Assembly: GCA_035495555.1 (NCBI GenBank)
Contig: DATJFQ010000055.1
Span: forward strand, 7,315-71,314
Length of the DNA: 64,000 nt
Reading direction: 5' to 3'
From: DATJFQ01 sp035495555
GTDB taxonomy: Bacteria; Acidobacteriota; Vicinamibacteria; Vicinamibacterales; 2-12-FULL-66-21
The translations under genes were made by a program, and so were the position numbers. The notes beneath the pieces were generated by a model. That model saw only the letters and a list, made by a program, of their open reading frames with translations. It was not told the DNA's origin and did no database searches. Every line of letters starts with the position of its first letter. The first letter of the stretch is position 1. Positions 1 through 8,258 of this stretch are shown one piece after another.

Positions 1-303
1 GATGACAGGCGAGCAATCGTATGCCCGCGCGCCGTCGCGCTCGTACAGATTCAGGATGATGACCATGCCGTGTCGCCGCGCGCGTTCGCAGAACACGTCC
101 GTAATCGGGCCAGGAACCGGTTCGGCCAGTTCCAGAAACGATGTGCCCGCGGGTCGTTGCGGATGGAAGCGCTCCAACGCCAGCTCGGCGAAGAGCGCAA
201 GCGAGGCGCCCGACGCGGCGGCGCGATCGACGGCATCGAGCGCCCGCGCGACGTTTGCGGCCTTGTCGAACGCGGCGGACTGTTGAATGAGAGCGATTTT
301 CAC
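1..303 (-). CDS. Carbon-nitrogen hydrolase (nitrilase superfamily), N-terminal part, cut by window edge
   Basis: The reverse strand reads in frame from a GTG at 303 to the window edge, giving the first 101 residues. The start VKIALIQQ, followed by an alternating helix/strand pattern and the segment LALFAELALERF, matches the N-terminus of the nitrilase/amidase fold. Glu40 sits where the first catalytic Glu of the Glu-Lys-Cys triad is expected. The later segment HGMVIILNLYERDG is the usual next core strand. The Lys and Cys lie outside the window, so the substrate (for example N-carbamoylputrescine or an omega-amide) cannot be told. The fold assignment is good; the GTG start is the only one that leaves a complete first strand. 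Confidence 0.75.
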   Translation of the reverse strand, partial: MKIALIQQSAAFDKAANVARALDAVDRAAASGASLALFAELALERFHPQRPAGTSFLELAEPVPGPITDVFCERARRHGMVIILNLYERDGARAYDCSPVI

Positions 304-328
304 GCCGCGATCTTATCGCGGCACGCAC

Positions 329-715
329 TCACTTCGCGGTCTTCGGCGCTTCGGAGGAGATTGTGACCCAGTGGGCGGTGCGTTTGCCGTCGGCTTCGGT
401 GAAGCGCACTTTCGCGCGGCGCCCACTGTGAGTGGACAGATCTGCCAGCTTCAACGTGTGCGAGCCCATCCGCACGACCGCCCCGTCGTCGACGATGAAC
501 GTCACGTGATGCCCTTCGTGAGTGCGCAGCACCAGCTCGCGGGCGGCTTGTTCGAATTTTTCGATGGTCCCGACGAGCGCCGCCTCCGCCGGGCGCACGC
601 TCGACGATACGGCGCGGATCGGCCTCGGCAGTTGCGACAGCGCTGCGACGCTGGCGCTTTGCGGCGTCTGCGCAAACGCCGCGACCACGAGTGTGGCGAG
701 AAGACGCGGCAGCAT
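329..715 (-). CDS. Small secreted protein of unknown function
   Basis: This gene encodes 128 residues. It begins with a short hydrophobic signal (MLPRLLATLVVAAFAQ), probably cleaved near residue 15-16. After a linker, residues about 48-122 form a compact beta-rich segment (VGTIEKF, LVLRTHEGHHVTFIVDDG, VRMGSHTLKLADL, AKVRFTEADG) that looks like a small beta-barrel and resembles the DUF5666 type of extracytoplasmic domain. No catalytic motif is visible. It lies 25 bp downstream of the nitrilase start on the same strand and is probably transcribed with it. The family link is tentative. Confidence 0.6.
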   Translation of the reverse strand: MLPRLLATLVVAAFAQTPQSASVAALSQLPRPIRAVSSSVRPAEAALVGTIEKFEQAARELVLRTHEGHHVTFIVDDGAVVRMGSHTLKLADLSTHSGRRAKVRFTEADGKRTAHWVTISSEAPKTAK

Positions 716-802
716 AAAGGGAAAGTGCCCACCGACGTCGCAGTCGGGAGGAGTTGACCGGCAAGAACCAGCCGTTCGCCGCTCGGCCGGCGGGCATCAC
801 CC

Positions 803-2461
803 ATGAACACAATCCGGGTGCCAGTCTGGCGACGTATCGGTACAATGGCCCAAGCCCCTTTCGCTGCAACGACTTCGATGGATTCCAGCACCGCCGCGAC
901 AGCGGCCCACGCCGCGCAGTCACGCCCCAGCGTGGCGATGTTGCGCCGGCCGCTCTCGGTGAGGACCCGCCTCGCGCTGCTCATCACGCTTGCGGTCGCG
1001 GTCATCATCGGCGTGCAGGCGGTCATCGAAAGCAGCATTTTCGAGCGGGGGGTCGAGCGGGACCTCCGCGAGAACGCCCGGCTGACCGCGCTTGCCGTCG
1101 CGGACGATTTCGAGCTCCGCCGCGATCCCATCGATCCGGATGCGCTGGCGCGCACGCTCCGCGAATTCGCACTCGGCGCGCCCTCCATTCGCACGATCTC
1201 CATCGTCGAGACCACCGATGGCGGCACGGGTACCGTCCTCGCGAGCACCGCGTCGATCGAGCGTGAGGAAGCCGTCGCGGCGGCGGTCGCGGCGGCGTCG
1301 CGCCATCAAACGATTACGTTCGATCCGACGCCGGCGTCGACGATCGTTGCCGTACCGGTCCACAACGGACAATCGACAGGCGCAGCGGTGGTCACAGCGT
1401 CGATGGGATCGGTGATGCAGCTTCGTACGACAGGGCGCCGAGTGACGCTCTGGTTCGCGCCGGCCGTCGTCATCGTCCTCACGCTCATCATCGATCTCTT
1501 CGTACGGCGGCTCATCCATCGGCCCATCGCCCGCATTCACGAAACCATGGGGCTCGTGGGCGCCGGCGACTTCTCCGCCCGTGCGCCCATCCTTCGTCAC
1601 GACGAGATCGGCGAAGTCGCCGCCGGTCTCAACCAGATGCTGCGACGGCTGCAGGAGCTGAACGACGCGCTGCAGGAACGCGTCGATGCCGCGACGGGCG
1701 AACTCCGCCTGCGCAATCAGGAGCTCGTCGAAACCTACCAGCGCGTGTTCGCGCTGCGTGAAGCGCTGGGCCGCGCCGAACAGATGGCGGCGATCGGCCA
1801 GACGGCGGCATCGGTGGCGCATCAGGTCGGGACGCCCTTGAACCTCATTTCCGGCTATGTGCAGATGCTGCAGGAAGACCGCGCGATGGATCCGAAGGCC
1901 GCACGGCGCCTCGCAATCGTGCAGGAGCAGATCGGCAAGGTGGCCTCGGTCGTCCGGACGATGCTCGACAACGCGCGCCGCCCGGATACGCGGTGGGCTG
2001 TGAGCGTCAACTCGCTGCTGGCCCGCGTCGCCGACGTGGCGCGGCCGAAGCTCGACATGTCGCGCATCGCATTGACGCTCGACGTCTCTCCGGCGCTTCC
2101 AATGATCGAAGCCAACACCGAGGAGCTCGAACTGGCGATTCTGAACCTCGTGAACAACAGCCTCGACGCGATGCCCGCCGGCGGGGCGCTGACCATCACC
2201 GCCCGCAGCGTGGACGCGCGCGTCCGGATCGAAATTTCCGATACGGGCCACGGGATCGATCCGGAACTGCTGCCCCGCATCTTCGAACCGTGGGTCACGA
2301 CGAAGCCGCCGGGCCGCGGCACGGGCCTTGGGCTCAGCATCACGCGCGACGTCATCAGCCGCCATAGCGGAACGATCACCGCCGCAAGCGAACCCGGCCG
2401 GACGACCTTCGCGATCGACTTACCGGCCGCGCCGTCGGACGCCGGCCACCAGGACGCGTGA
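803..2461 (+). CDS. Membrane sensor histidine kinase, NtrB-like
   Basis: This is the sensor half of a two-component system. Counting from the first ATG (552 aa), a membrane helix lies at about 57-75 and a periplasmic sensing region at 76-215. A second helix follows at 216-234, then a HAMP linker to about 290 and a short coiled coil. The phospho-acceptor His340 sits in the H-box VAHQVGTPLN. The catalytic domain has the N-box NLVNNS (about 448), G1 DTGHGID (480) and the G2 segment GRGTGLGLS (504). The first 45 residues are low complexity, so an ATG at 845 or at 938 (MLRRPLSV) may be the true start. The stop overlaps the start of the partner regulator, so the two are translationally coupled. The signal sensed is unknown. 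Confidence 0.9.
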   Translation: MNTIRVPVWRRIGTMAQAPFAATTSMDSSTAATAAHAAQSRPSVAMLRRPLSVRTRLALLITLAVAVIIGVQAVIESSIFERGVERDLRENARLTALAVADDFELRRDPIDPDALARTLREFALGAPSIRTISIVETTDGGTGTVLASTASIEREEAVAAAVAAASRHQTITFDPTPASTIVAVPVHNGQSTGAAVVTASMGSVMQLRTTGRRVTLWFAPAVVIVLTLIIDLFVRRLIHRPIARIHETMGLVGAGDFSARAPILRHDEIGEVAAGLNQMLRRLQELNDALQERVDAATGELRLRNQELVETYQRVFALREALGRAEQMAAIGQTAASVAHQVGTPLNLISGYVQMLQEDRAMDPKAARRLAIVQEQIGKVASVVRTMLDNARRPDTRWAVSVNSLLARVADVARPKLDMSRIALTLDVSPALPMIEANTEELELAILNLVNNSLDAMPAGGALTITARSVDARVRIEISDTGHGIDPELLPRIFEPWVTTKPPGRGTGLGLSITRDVISRHSGTITAASEPGRTTFAIDLPAAPSDAGHQDA

Positions 2462-3810
2462 TGCCCAGGATTCTGATTGTCGATGACGACGGCGAGACCT
2501 GCCGGTTCATGGCGGAACTGCTGGAGCGGTCGGATCGCGACATCCGGACGACACAACGCGTCGACGAAGCCCTGCGGCTCGCGCGGGAGCCGTTCGACCT
2601 GCTCATCTCCGACATCAACCTCGACGCCGCGCAGAACGGGATGGACGTCCTGCGCACGTTCAAACAGGCGAACCGCAACGGACAGGTCGTTCTCATCAGC
2701 GGCTTCGGAACCCTCCAGACCGCAATCGAAGCCGTGCGGGCGGGCGCATACGATTACATCAGCAAGCCCTTCAACATCTCGGAGGTGAAGGCGACCGTCG
2801 AACGGGCGCTGGCGGACGCGTCGGCGCCGGCGCCGGAACAGCGGCCACAACTCGAGCCTCCACCGCCTGGACTGATCGGCCGGACGGCCAGCATGCTCGC
2901 CGTCTACAAACAGATCGCGCACGCGGCCAACGCCGCGGCGCCCGTGCTGATCATCGGCGAGAGCGGCACGGGTAAGGAACTCGTGGCCCGGGCGATCCAT
3001 ACCAACGGCCGCCGCGCCTCGCGGCCCTTCGTGCCGATCAACTGCGGGGCGCTCACCGAAACGGTGCTGGAATCCGAACTGTTCGGGCACACGCGCGGCG
3101 CCTTCACGGGCGCGGTGGCCGACACGAAGGGGATCTTCGAGCAGGCGAACGGAGGCACCGTTTTTCTCGACGAAATCGGCGAGACGTCACCGGCACTGCA
3201 GGTGAAGTTGCTGCGCGTGCTGCAGGAAGGCGAAGTGCGTCCGGTCGGCGCGAGCCGGCTCGTGAAAGTCGACGTCCGCGTCGTCGCCGCGACCAATGTG
3301 GACCTGGAAACGGAAGTGTCCCAGCAGCGCTTCCGCCAGGATCTGTTCTATCGCCTCAGTGTGATCGTCATTCGCGTCCCCAGTTTGCGCGAGCGACGCG
3401 AAGACATCCCGCTGCTGATCGAGACCTTCCTTCGAAACGCCTGCAGCCGCGCGGGACGTCGTGTCGATCTGAGCCGCGACGCGATCGCGGCGCTGACACA
3501 CTATCGCTGGCCGGGCAACGTGCGCGAACTGGAGAACACGATCGAGCGGCTCGTGGTGCTGAGCCGCGGGTCGAGCGTCGATCTCGCCGACCTGCCCTTC
3601 AAGCCGCCGACGGGCCCCGATCTCGAGGCGCGGCTCTTCGTCGATCTGCCGTCGCTCGACGAAATCGAGCGGCGCTATCTGCTTCACGTCATCGAACAGG
3701 TCGGGGGGAACCGCACGCGCGCCGCCGAGGTGCTCGGAATCGACCGGCGCACGCTGTACCGCATGGCGGAGCGGTTTGGGATCGCGCTCTCGGAAGAGAG
3801 AGGGGCGTAA
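2461..3810 (+). CDS. Sigma54-dependent response regulator, NtrC family
   Basis: This protein (449 aa) activates sigma54 promoters when phosphorylated by the adjacent kinase. The receiver domain (1-120) has the acidic pocket VDDD, phospho-acceptor Asp51 and Lys102. The AAA+ domain (about 138-375) has Walker A GESGTGKE (166-173), the sigma54-contacting GAFTGA loop (213-218), Walker B TVFLDE (233-238) and the sensor region RWPGNVRELEN. A Fis-type helix-turn-helix closes the protein (about 405-440, GNRTRAAEVLGIDRRTLYR). The start is the ATG at 2461, which shares its first base with the stop codon of the kinase; a GTG three bases upstream is the alternative. The target promoters cannot be identified here. 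Confidence 0.93.
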   Translation: MPRILIVDDDGETCRFMAELLERSDRDIRTTQRVDEALRLAREPFDLLISDINLDAAQNGMDVLRTFKQANRNGQVVLISGFGTLQTAIEAVRAGAYDYISKPFNISEVKATVERALADASAPAPEQRPQLEPPPPGLIGRTASMLAVYKQIAHAANAAAPVLIIGESGTGKELVARAIHTNGRRASRPFVPINCGALTETVLESELFGHTRGAFTGAVADTKGIFEQANGGTVFLDEIGETSPALQVKLLRVLQEGEVRPVGASRLVKVDVRVVAATNVDLETEVSQQRFRQDLFYRLSVIVIRVPSLRERREDIPLLIETFLRNACSRAGRRVDLSRDAIAALTHYRWPGNVRELENTIERLVVLSRGSSVDLADLPFKPPTGPDLEARLFVDLPSLDEIERRYLLHVIEQVGGNRTRAAEVLGIDRRTLYRMAERFGIALSEERGA

Positions 3811-3845
3811 ACAACCACCAATCTCACAACTACCAACTGCACAAG
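3811..3845. repeat. Intergenic GTAGTTGTG-type repeat copy (minus-strand sense)
   Basis: Read on the minus strand, this stretch is a run of degenerate 8-bp units close to GTAGTTGT, starting with GTGCAGTTGGTAGTTGTGAG. The same wording (GTGCAGTTGCGTAGTTGTG) occurs at 54046-54072, and related runs at 33369-33388, 38517-38560 and 52265-52292, all between genes. Here it sits just past the stop of the response regulator. Confidence 0.5.
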
Positions 3846-3964
3846 AGGACTTCTTGCGTCGTTGGGCACTGCGCAATTGGCGGTCACCCATCGGCAGGCG
3901 ACGCCTCGTCGCCTCCCGGCCGCCGGGTTGCAGTTGCAAGCTCAGACGTGATAGCTTTCATTTG

Positions 3965-4351
3965 ATGGGAACGCCCGCTATCGCCACGGCAAACGCCGCA
4001 CCAGCCGAGGCGGCAGCGGTGCTCGCAAAAGCCACCCTGGCGGCGGCGCGACGGCTCGGCCTGTCGAATCGCGATCTCGCGCGGGTGCTCGGCACCAGCG
4101 AGGCCTCGGTGTCGCGCCTCTCGAGCGGCCGCGGGCTGCAGCCGGGGCGTGCGGACGCGGCGCTCGCGCTGCTGTTCGTGCGGCTCTTCCGGAGTCTGGA
4201 CGGCGTGACGGGCGGCAGCGACGCGAACGCGCGCGCGTGGTTCACAGCGGCCAACCAGCACCTCGGCGGCATTCCCGCCGTCCTCGTGACGTCGCCGGAA
4301 GGTCTCGTGAATGTCGTCCAGTATCTGGACGCAGTCCGCGGGAAGCTCTAG
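3965..4351 (+). CDS. Xre/MbcA/ParS-type antitoxin of a RES-Xre toxin-antitoxin pair
   Basis: This 128-residue protein has the two-part layout of RES-associated antitoxins. Residues about 20-65 form an Xre-like helix-turn-helix (AARRLGLSNRDLARVLGTSEASVSR). Residues about 70-128 match the DUF2384 (MbcA/ParS) segment: AALALLFVRLFRSLD, then AWFTAANQHLGGIPAVLVTSPEGLVNVVQYLDA. The C-terminal segment is the part known to block the toxin active site in this family. The ATG at 3965 is preferred because upstream codons in the same frame read as low-complexity intergenic DNA. It overlaps the RES gene by 41 bp. Such operons normally repress themselves through the antitoxin. Confidence 0.88.
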   Translation: MGTPAIATANAAPAEAAAVLAKATLAAARRLGLSNRDLARVLGTSEASVSRLSSGRGLQPGRADAALALLFVRLFRSLDGVTGGSDANARAWFTAANQHLGGIPAVLVTSPEGLVNVVQYLDAVRGKL

Positions 4352-5072
4352 GATCCGGCGCCTCACCTCGGAACCGCGGCGCATCGTCGAGGCGCAGCAC
4401 CGCGTGTCCACCCGCAAGCTCGTAGACTCCGATCGCGAGCAGGCAATCCTCGAGCAGTTGCTCGACTCCTCGAAACCGCCGCTCCCGGCCGACGCCGGCG
4501 GCCTGCACTACCTGCTCTCGACGCCGTTCCGCTATCCTCCGCTGGCGCACGGATCGCGCTTCGGCCCGCGCTGGGAGCGGGGGATCTGGTATGGATCGGA
4601 GTCGCTGCAGACGGCGCTCGCCGAGGTGGCGTATTACCGTCTCGTGTTCCTCGAAGGCACCGAGGCGCCGCTCGCGCCGCTCGAAACGGAACTGACGGCG
4701 TTCACCGTTCCAGTCATGGCCCGCCGGGGGATCGATCTGTCGTCGCGCGCGTTCGAGCGCTGGGGCGACGCGCTCACCTCGAAGACGACCTACGCCGGCA
4801 CCCAGCCCCTGGGGCGCGCCATGCGCGCCGCAGGAGTGGAGGCGTTTCGGTTCGTGTCGGCGCGCGACCCCGGCGGCGGCACGAACATCGGCGTGTTCAC
4901 GGCGGCCGCGTTCGGCGCGCCGCGGCCGCGGAAGCTCCAGACCTGGCACTCGGTGGCGACGCGCGCGGCGGTGGAGTTTTCGAAGCGCGACTACTTCGAG
5001 CGCCTGTCGTACAGCTTTCCTCGCGAGCTGTTTCTCGTGCGAGGTGCCTTGCCGCACCCCGCGATTGGATAG
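4311..5072 (+). CDS. RES-domain toxin (NAD+-degrading)
   Basis: This 253-residue RES-domain protein follows and overlaps its antitoxin. The N-terminal helical part includes EAQHRVSTRKLVDSDREQ. The core has the Arg-rich segment FGPRWERGIWYGSESLQTALAEVAYYR, which carries the conserved Arg, Glu and small residues of the family, and later LGRAMRAAGVEAFRFVSARDP with the conserved Ser. Characterised RES toxins, such as those of Photorhabdus and the Mycobacterium MbcT, deplete NAD+ by hydrolysis or phosphorolysis. That activity is inferred here from the family. The ORF is intact, so the system may be functional. It ends 18 bp from a convergent gene. Confidence 0.88.
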   Translation: MSSSIWTQSAGSSRIRRLTSEPRRIVEAQHRVSTRKLVDSDREQAILEQLLDSSKPPLPADAGGLHYLLSTPFRYPPLAHGSRFGPRWERGIWYGSESLQTALAEVAYYRLVFLEGTEAPLAPLETELTAFTVPVMARRGIDLSSRAFERWGDALTSKTTYAGTQPLGRAMRAAGVEAFRFVSARDPGGGTNIGVFTAAAFGAPRPRKLQTWHSVATRAAVEFSKRDYFERLSYSFPRELFLVRGALPHPAIG

Positions 5073-5090
5073 GCATCCCGAAAAACGCCC

Positions 5091-6806
5091 TTACCAGTCG
5101 ATTTCCATGTCGACGACGTGTTTGAACGGCAGCACGCGCGCCGTCGCGGGACCGCCGGTTGCGTCGACCAGCAGCACGCCGGCCGCGGCATTGATGACGG
5201 CGTGCTTCCCGTCCGCCGAAATCTGCGGAGACGAAAAACTGTAGCTGCTGCCCTTCGCCAGATCGTCGAGCTTCTTGTTGGTCGTCAGATCCACCGCGTG
5301 GACGGCGCCGTCGTCCATGACGAGCGCAATGCCCGCCCCTGGCATGAAATGGACGGCAGAACCGTCCGCTCCCACTTTCTCGATGATGTGACCCGTCTCC
5401 GCGTCGATGATCGTCACGTCCGACGTCTGGCGGTTGACGACGTAAACGGCTTTGCTGTCGGGCCGCACCGCGATCGACTGGTTGGGATCTCGCACGCTGT
5501 ACTCGGTGTACGTGTAGTACGTCTGCCCCTTCCGCTCGGCGTCGCGCCGCGCGTCAGCCTTCGAGTTCGCGGTGTCGGCCGCGGCGGTGACGGCCGCAAA
5601 AATGCGCGAACCCATGCGGCCGGTGACAACCTTGTCGAGCTGCGTTCCGTTCTCCAGATCGTACGTGTAGAGGTTCTGCTGCGCGATGGCGAACGCCCGC
5701 CGGCCGTCCGGGCTCAACGCAAACTCCTGCCCCAGATAGTGCTCACGCATTTCGGCGACCTGCGACAAATCCCGACTGTTCAACGTCGTTATGGCGGACC
5801 AGCTGACGACGAACAACCGCTTTCCGTCCGCCGTCGAGCGGATGTACTCCGGCGACGGGACCGTCGCCACGGGACCGATGATTCTGGCGCCGCGGATGGC
5901 GCGCAGTTCGCCAGGCCGGTTCTTCTGACCCTTGACGGGGGCGCCATCGCTCACGAGCAGCAACTGCTGCCCCGCTTCGTCGAGGACGAGGCCACGCGGC
6001 TTGGATCCCACGTCGTACGCATTCTCGACTTTGCGCGATTCCAACGAGACGACGTGCAGCCGTCCGTTGATGTTTTTCTCGGGATTGCCCGAGGGATCGC
6101 CGCGGTCGAGCAGATACACATACTTGCCGTCCGGGGACAGGACGGGATCGCGGGGATCGCCTTCGAACGTCAACGTCGCGACGCTCTTCGCGGTCTGCAG
6201 GTCGATCACCTGCAGTTCCGCCGCGGGCAGTGGTGTCTGCTTCGGTTTGCCGCGCTGCGCGAGGACAACGGCCGTCTTCCCGTCCGGCGTCGCAAAGAAC
6301 GCCGCCGCCGGCCGCGCGAGCGGCACGCGTCCACTGACCTGCCCTGCTGCAAGGTCGACGACGACAACTTCACGCGGCAGGTTTTCTTCGGGCCGTTTGC
6401 CGACGTATCCCGGACAGATGACGGCGAGCCGGTCACCGCGGTCGCTGAGCATGACGGAGTCTTCGAGTCCCGCACCCAGTTCGATGCGCGCCTGTGGCGT
6501 GAGCTTCGCCGCGTCGAGGATCGTGAGCGACGACTTCGTTTTCGCCTGGAAGCCGGCATCGCCCGCGTCCTTCCCGGTGCCGTGATCGAGGACCAGCAGC
6601 CGTTTTCCATCGTGCGTGCGCAGCAGCACACTCGGTGAGCCCTCGAGTGCTGCGGTCTGCAGCACCTTGCCGGACTGGAGATCGACCGCGGTGACCGATG
6701 GAGCGCCCTGATCGAGGACGAATACCCTGTGCGTACCTGTTTGGGCGTGTGCCGGGACGGCGGAGGCCAGCGCGGCCACCGCAATTGCCAGTGCGTGTCT
6801 TCGCAT
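5091..6806 (-). CDS. Secreted beta-propeller protein (YncE-like)
   Basis: This gene encodes 571 residues starting at the ATG preceded by AGGAGCTG at good spacing. It opens with a signal peptide (MRRHALAIAVAALASAVPAHA, cleavage near 21). The rest is a series of blade-like repeats with the signature (T/S)PDGK followed by a hydrophobic strand: TPDGKTAVVLAQRG, LSPDGKYVYLLDRG, TADGKRLFVVSW, LSPDGRRAFAIAQ and RPDSKAVYVVNRQ. This is the pattern of a seven-bladed YncE/cytochrome-D1-like propeller exported to the periplasm. No catalytic motif is seen. Function is unknown; such proteins usually bind ligands or partner proteins. Confidence 0.8.
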   Translation of the reverse strand: MRRHALAIAVAALASAVPAHAQTGTHRVFVLDQGAPSVTAVDLQSGKVLQTAALEGSPSVLLRTHDGKRLLVLDHGTGKDAGDAGFQAKTKSSLTILDAAKLTPQARIELGAGLEDSVMLSDRGDRLAVICPGYVGKRPEENLPREVVVVDLAAGQVSGRVPLARPAAAFFATPDGKTAVVLAQRGKPKQTPLPAAELQVIDLQTAKSVATLTFEGDPRDPVLSPDGKYVYLLDRGDPSGNPEKNINGRLHVVSLESRKVENAYDVGSKPRGLVLDEAGQQLLLVSDGAPVKGQKNRPGELRAIRGARIIGPVATVPSPEYIRSTADGKRLFVVSWSAITTLNSRDLSQVAEMREHYLGQEFALSPDGRRAFAIAQQNLYTYDLENGTQLDKVVTGRMGSRIFAAVTAAADTANSKADARRDAERKGQTYYTYTEYSVRDPNQSIAVRPDSKAVYVVNRQTSDVTIIDAETGHIIEKVGADGSAVHFMPGAGIALVMDDGAVHAVDLTTNKKLDDLAKGSSYSFSSPQISADGKHAVINAAAGVLLVDATGGPATARVLPFKHVVDMEIDW

Positions 6807-7036
6807 GTCAGCTCCTGGGGGTGAGTCGACGTGTTCGACGACCGATTGTGAATGCCGATTGTGGCCCGAAAGGCGTGGGAGTTCTGGAAAAATCTGACGG
6901 CACGGCAAAAAAGGACGCCGGCTGGGTTGAGTCGCAGCGGCGCGCCAGGACCCGTCAGGGGCTTGCAGTACAACGCTTCTCCCGGGGACTCGTCGAATCG
7001 CGGGCGATGATATCCTCGCGGCTGAACGGAGGGTAT

Positions 7037-7471
7037 ATGACGAAACGGCTGTCTCTCATCGTGGCACTGTCGGCGATCCTCGTGACGAGCGCCATCGCCC
7101 AAACGACCGCTGGACAGCGGACCATCCAGGTGGACATCAACTACACAGGATCAGGACACGTCGACGCGAGCCACAAGATTTACGTTGCGCTGTGGGACTC
7201 CGCAGACCTGCAGAACGGCACGCCCGTGGCCGTGAAATCGCTGGATTCGAAAAAAGGCACCGTCACCTTTTCGGACGTCCAGAAGGTCCCGGCGTACGTC
7301 AGTGCCGCTTTCGACCCGACGGGTAGCTGGACGGCACAGTCCGCACCGCCGAAGGGTTCCTCGCTCGGGATGTACAGCGAGGACCGTCAGAAGCCCGAGC
7401 CGATCGACGTCGCCGCCGGCAAAACGGTGAAGGTCGGCATCACCTTCGACGATTCCGTGACGGTCCACTGA
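7037..7471 (+). CDS. Small secreted beta-sandwich-like protein
   Basis: This gene encodes 144 residues, with GGAGGG just upstream of the ATG. A signal peptide (MTKRLSLIVALSAILVTSAIA) is cleaved near residue 21. The mature part alternates short strands and turns (QVDINYTGSGHVDASHKIYVALWDS, GTVTFSDVQKVPAYVSAAFDP, VAAGKTVKVGITFDDS). This resembles periplasmic DUF2141-like or carboxypeptidase-regulatory-like sandwiches. There are no cysteines or enzymatic motifs. It is divergent from the propeller gene, with a shared upstream region of about 230 bp. The function is unknown. Confidence 0.7.
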   Translation: MTKRLSLIVALSAILVTSAIAQTTAGQRTIQVDINYTGSGHVDASHKIYVALWDSADLQNGTPVAVKSLDSKKGTVTFSDVQKVPAYVSAAFDPTGSWTAQSAPPKGSSLGMYSEDRQKPEPIDVAAGKTVKVGITFDDSVTVH

Positions 7472-7527
7472 GCGCATGCGCGGGATCGCGTGCAGGACGT
7501 CCGCAGATAGAGCTGCGCATCGAGGCG

Positions 7528-8223
7528 ATGGTCATACCGGCTGAAGGCACCTTCGATTACGTGTTCGACATCGAGGGCGACATCCGTACTTCAAACACCA
7601 TCGGCCGGCCGCGTGAGCCGCTGAGCAAGGCCGACCGGGGCGTCGTTGGGCACGCGCCGGTCCTCACGGCTGTCGATTACCAGCGCGAAGCGTGGCAGGT
7701 GTATGCGCGGCTCACGCTGACCGCGTCGGATCCGCGCAACGCAGGCGTTGCGCACGCGTCGTTCTCGGTCGACCGCGCACTGGTGAACACGCTTCGTCGA
7801 GGCGATCTGGTGTACCTGGCCCGCACGAACTGTGGCGGCCTCGGTCTGTCCGTCCTGCGCGAAGGCGCGCTGATTGCCGCGGCCGGGGCCGTAACGGACG
7901 TGCCGCTCGGTTCGGATAACTTCGCGCGCATTCCTGCCGATCTCGTGCGGCAGGTCGAGAGCGTCTTCGGGACGCGCGACGGCGAATACCGGATGCCCGA
8001 GTCCCCTGTCGAACTCTCGCTCTGCGGCGAGACGAAGATCCTGCATTCAGGGCGGCCGCAGATGGGCCTCTTCGACGTGTTCGTCAGACACGGCTTCCTG
8101 AACGGCGTTCCCGGCATGGATGTCAGCGCGTCGATAGAGCGGCGCGGCGTGTGCCCGGCTACGGCCGCACACACCTCGGCTCAACTGCTGGAAGAGCTCG
8201 GACTTCAGCTGTCCCGGGACTAG
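7528..8223 (+). CDS. Hypothetical protein
   Basis: The product has 231 residues with no signal peptide or membrane segment. I do not recognise the family. Visible features are an acidic N-terminus (PAEGTFDYVFDIEGD), a central region of probable beta strands (WQVYARLTLTASDPRNAGVAH), two segments centred on NCGGLGLSVLREGALIAAAGAV and VELSLCGETKILHSGR, and a helical C-terminus (TSAQLLEELGLQLSRD). It follows the small secreted protein after 56 bp on the same strand and ends 35 bp from the convergent kinase gene. It is kept as a gene because both flanks are genes and the frame has typical third-position GC. Confidence 0.6.
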   Translation: MVIPAEGTFDYVFDIEGDIRTSNTIGRPREPLSKADRGVVGHAPVLTAVDYQREAWQVYARLTLTASDPRNAGVAHASFSVDRALVNTLRRGDLVYLARTNCGGLGLSVLREGALIAAAGAVTDVPLGSDNFARIPADLVRQVESVFGTRDGEYRMPESPVELSLCGETKILHSGRPQMGLFDVFVRHGFLNGVPGMDVSASIERRGVCPATAAHTSAQLLEELGLQLSRD

Positions 8224-8258
8224 TCCCCTGGACACTAAAGGCTTTCGAAAGAGATACT

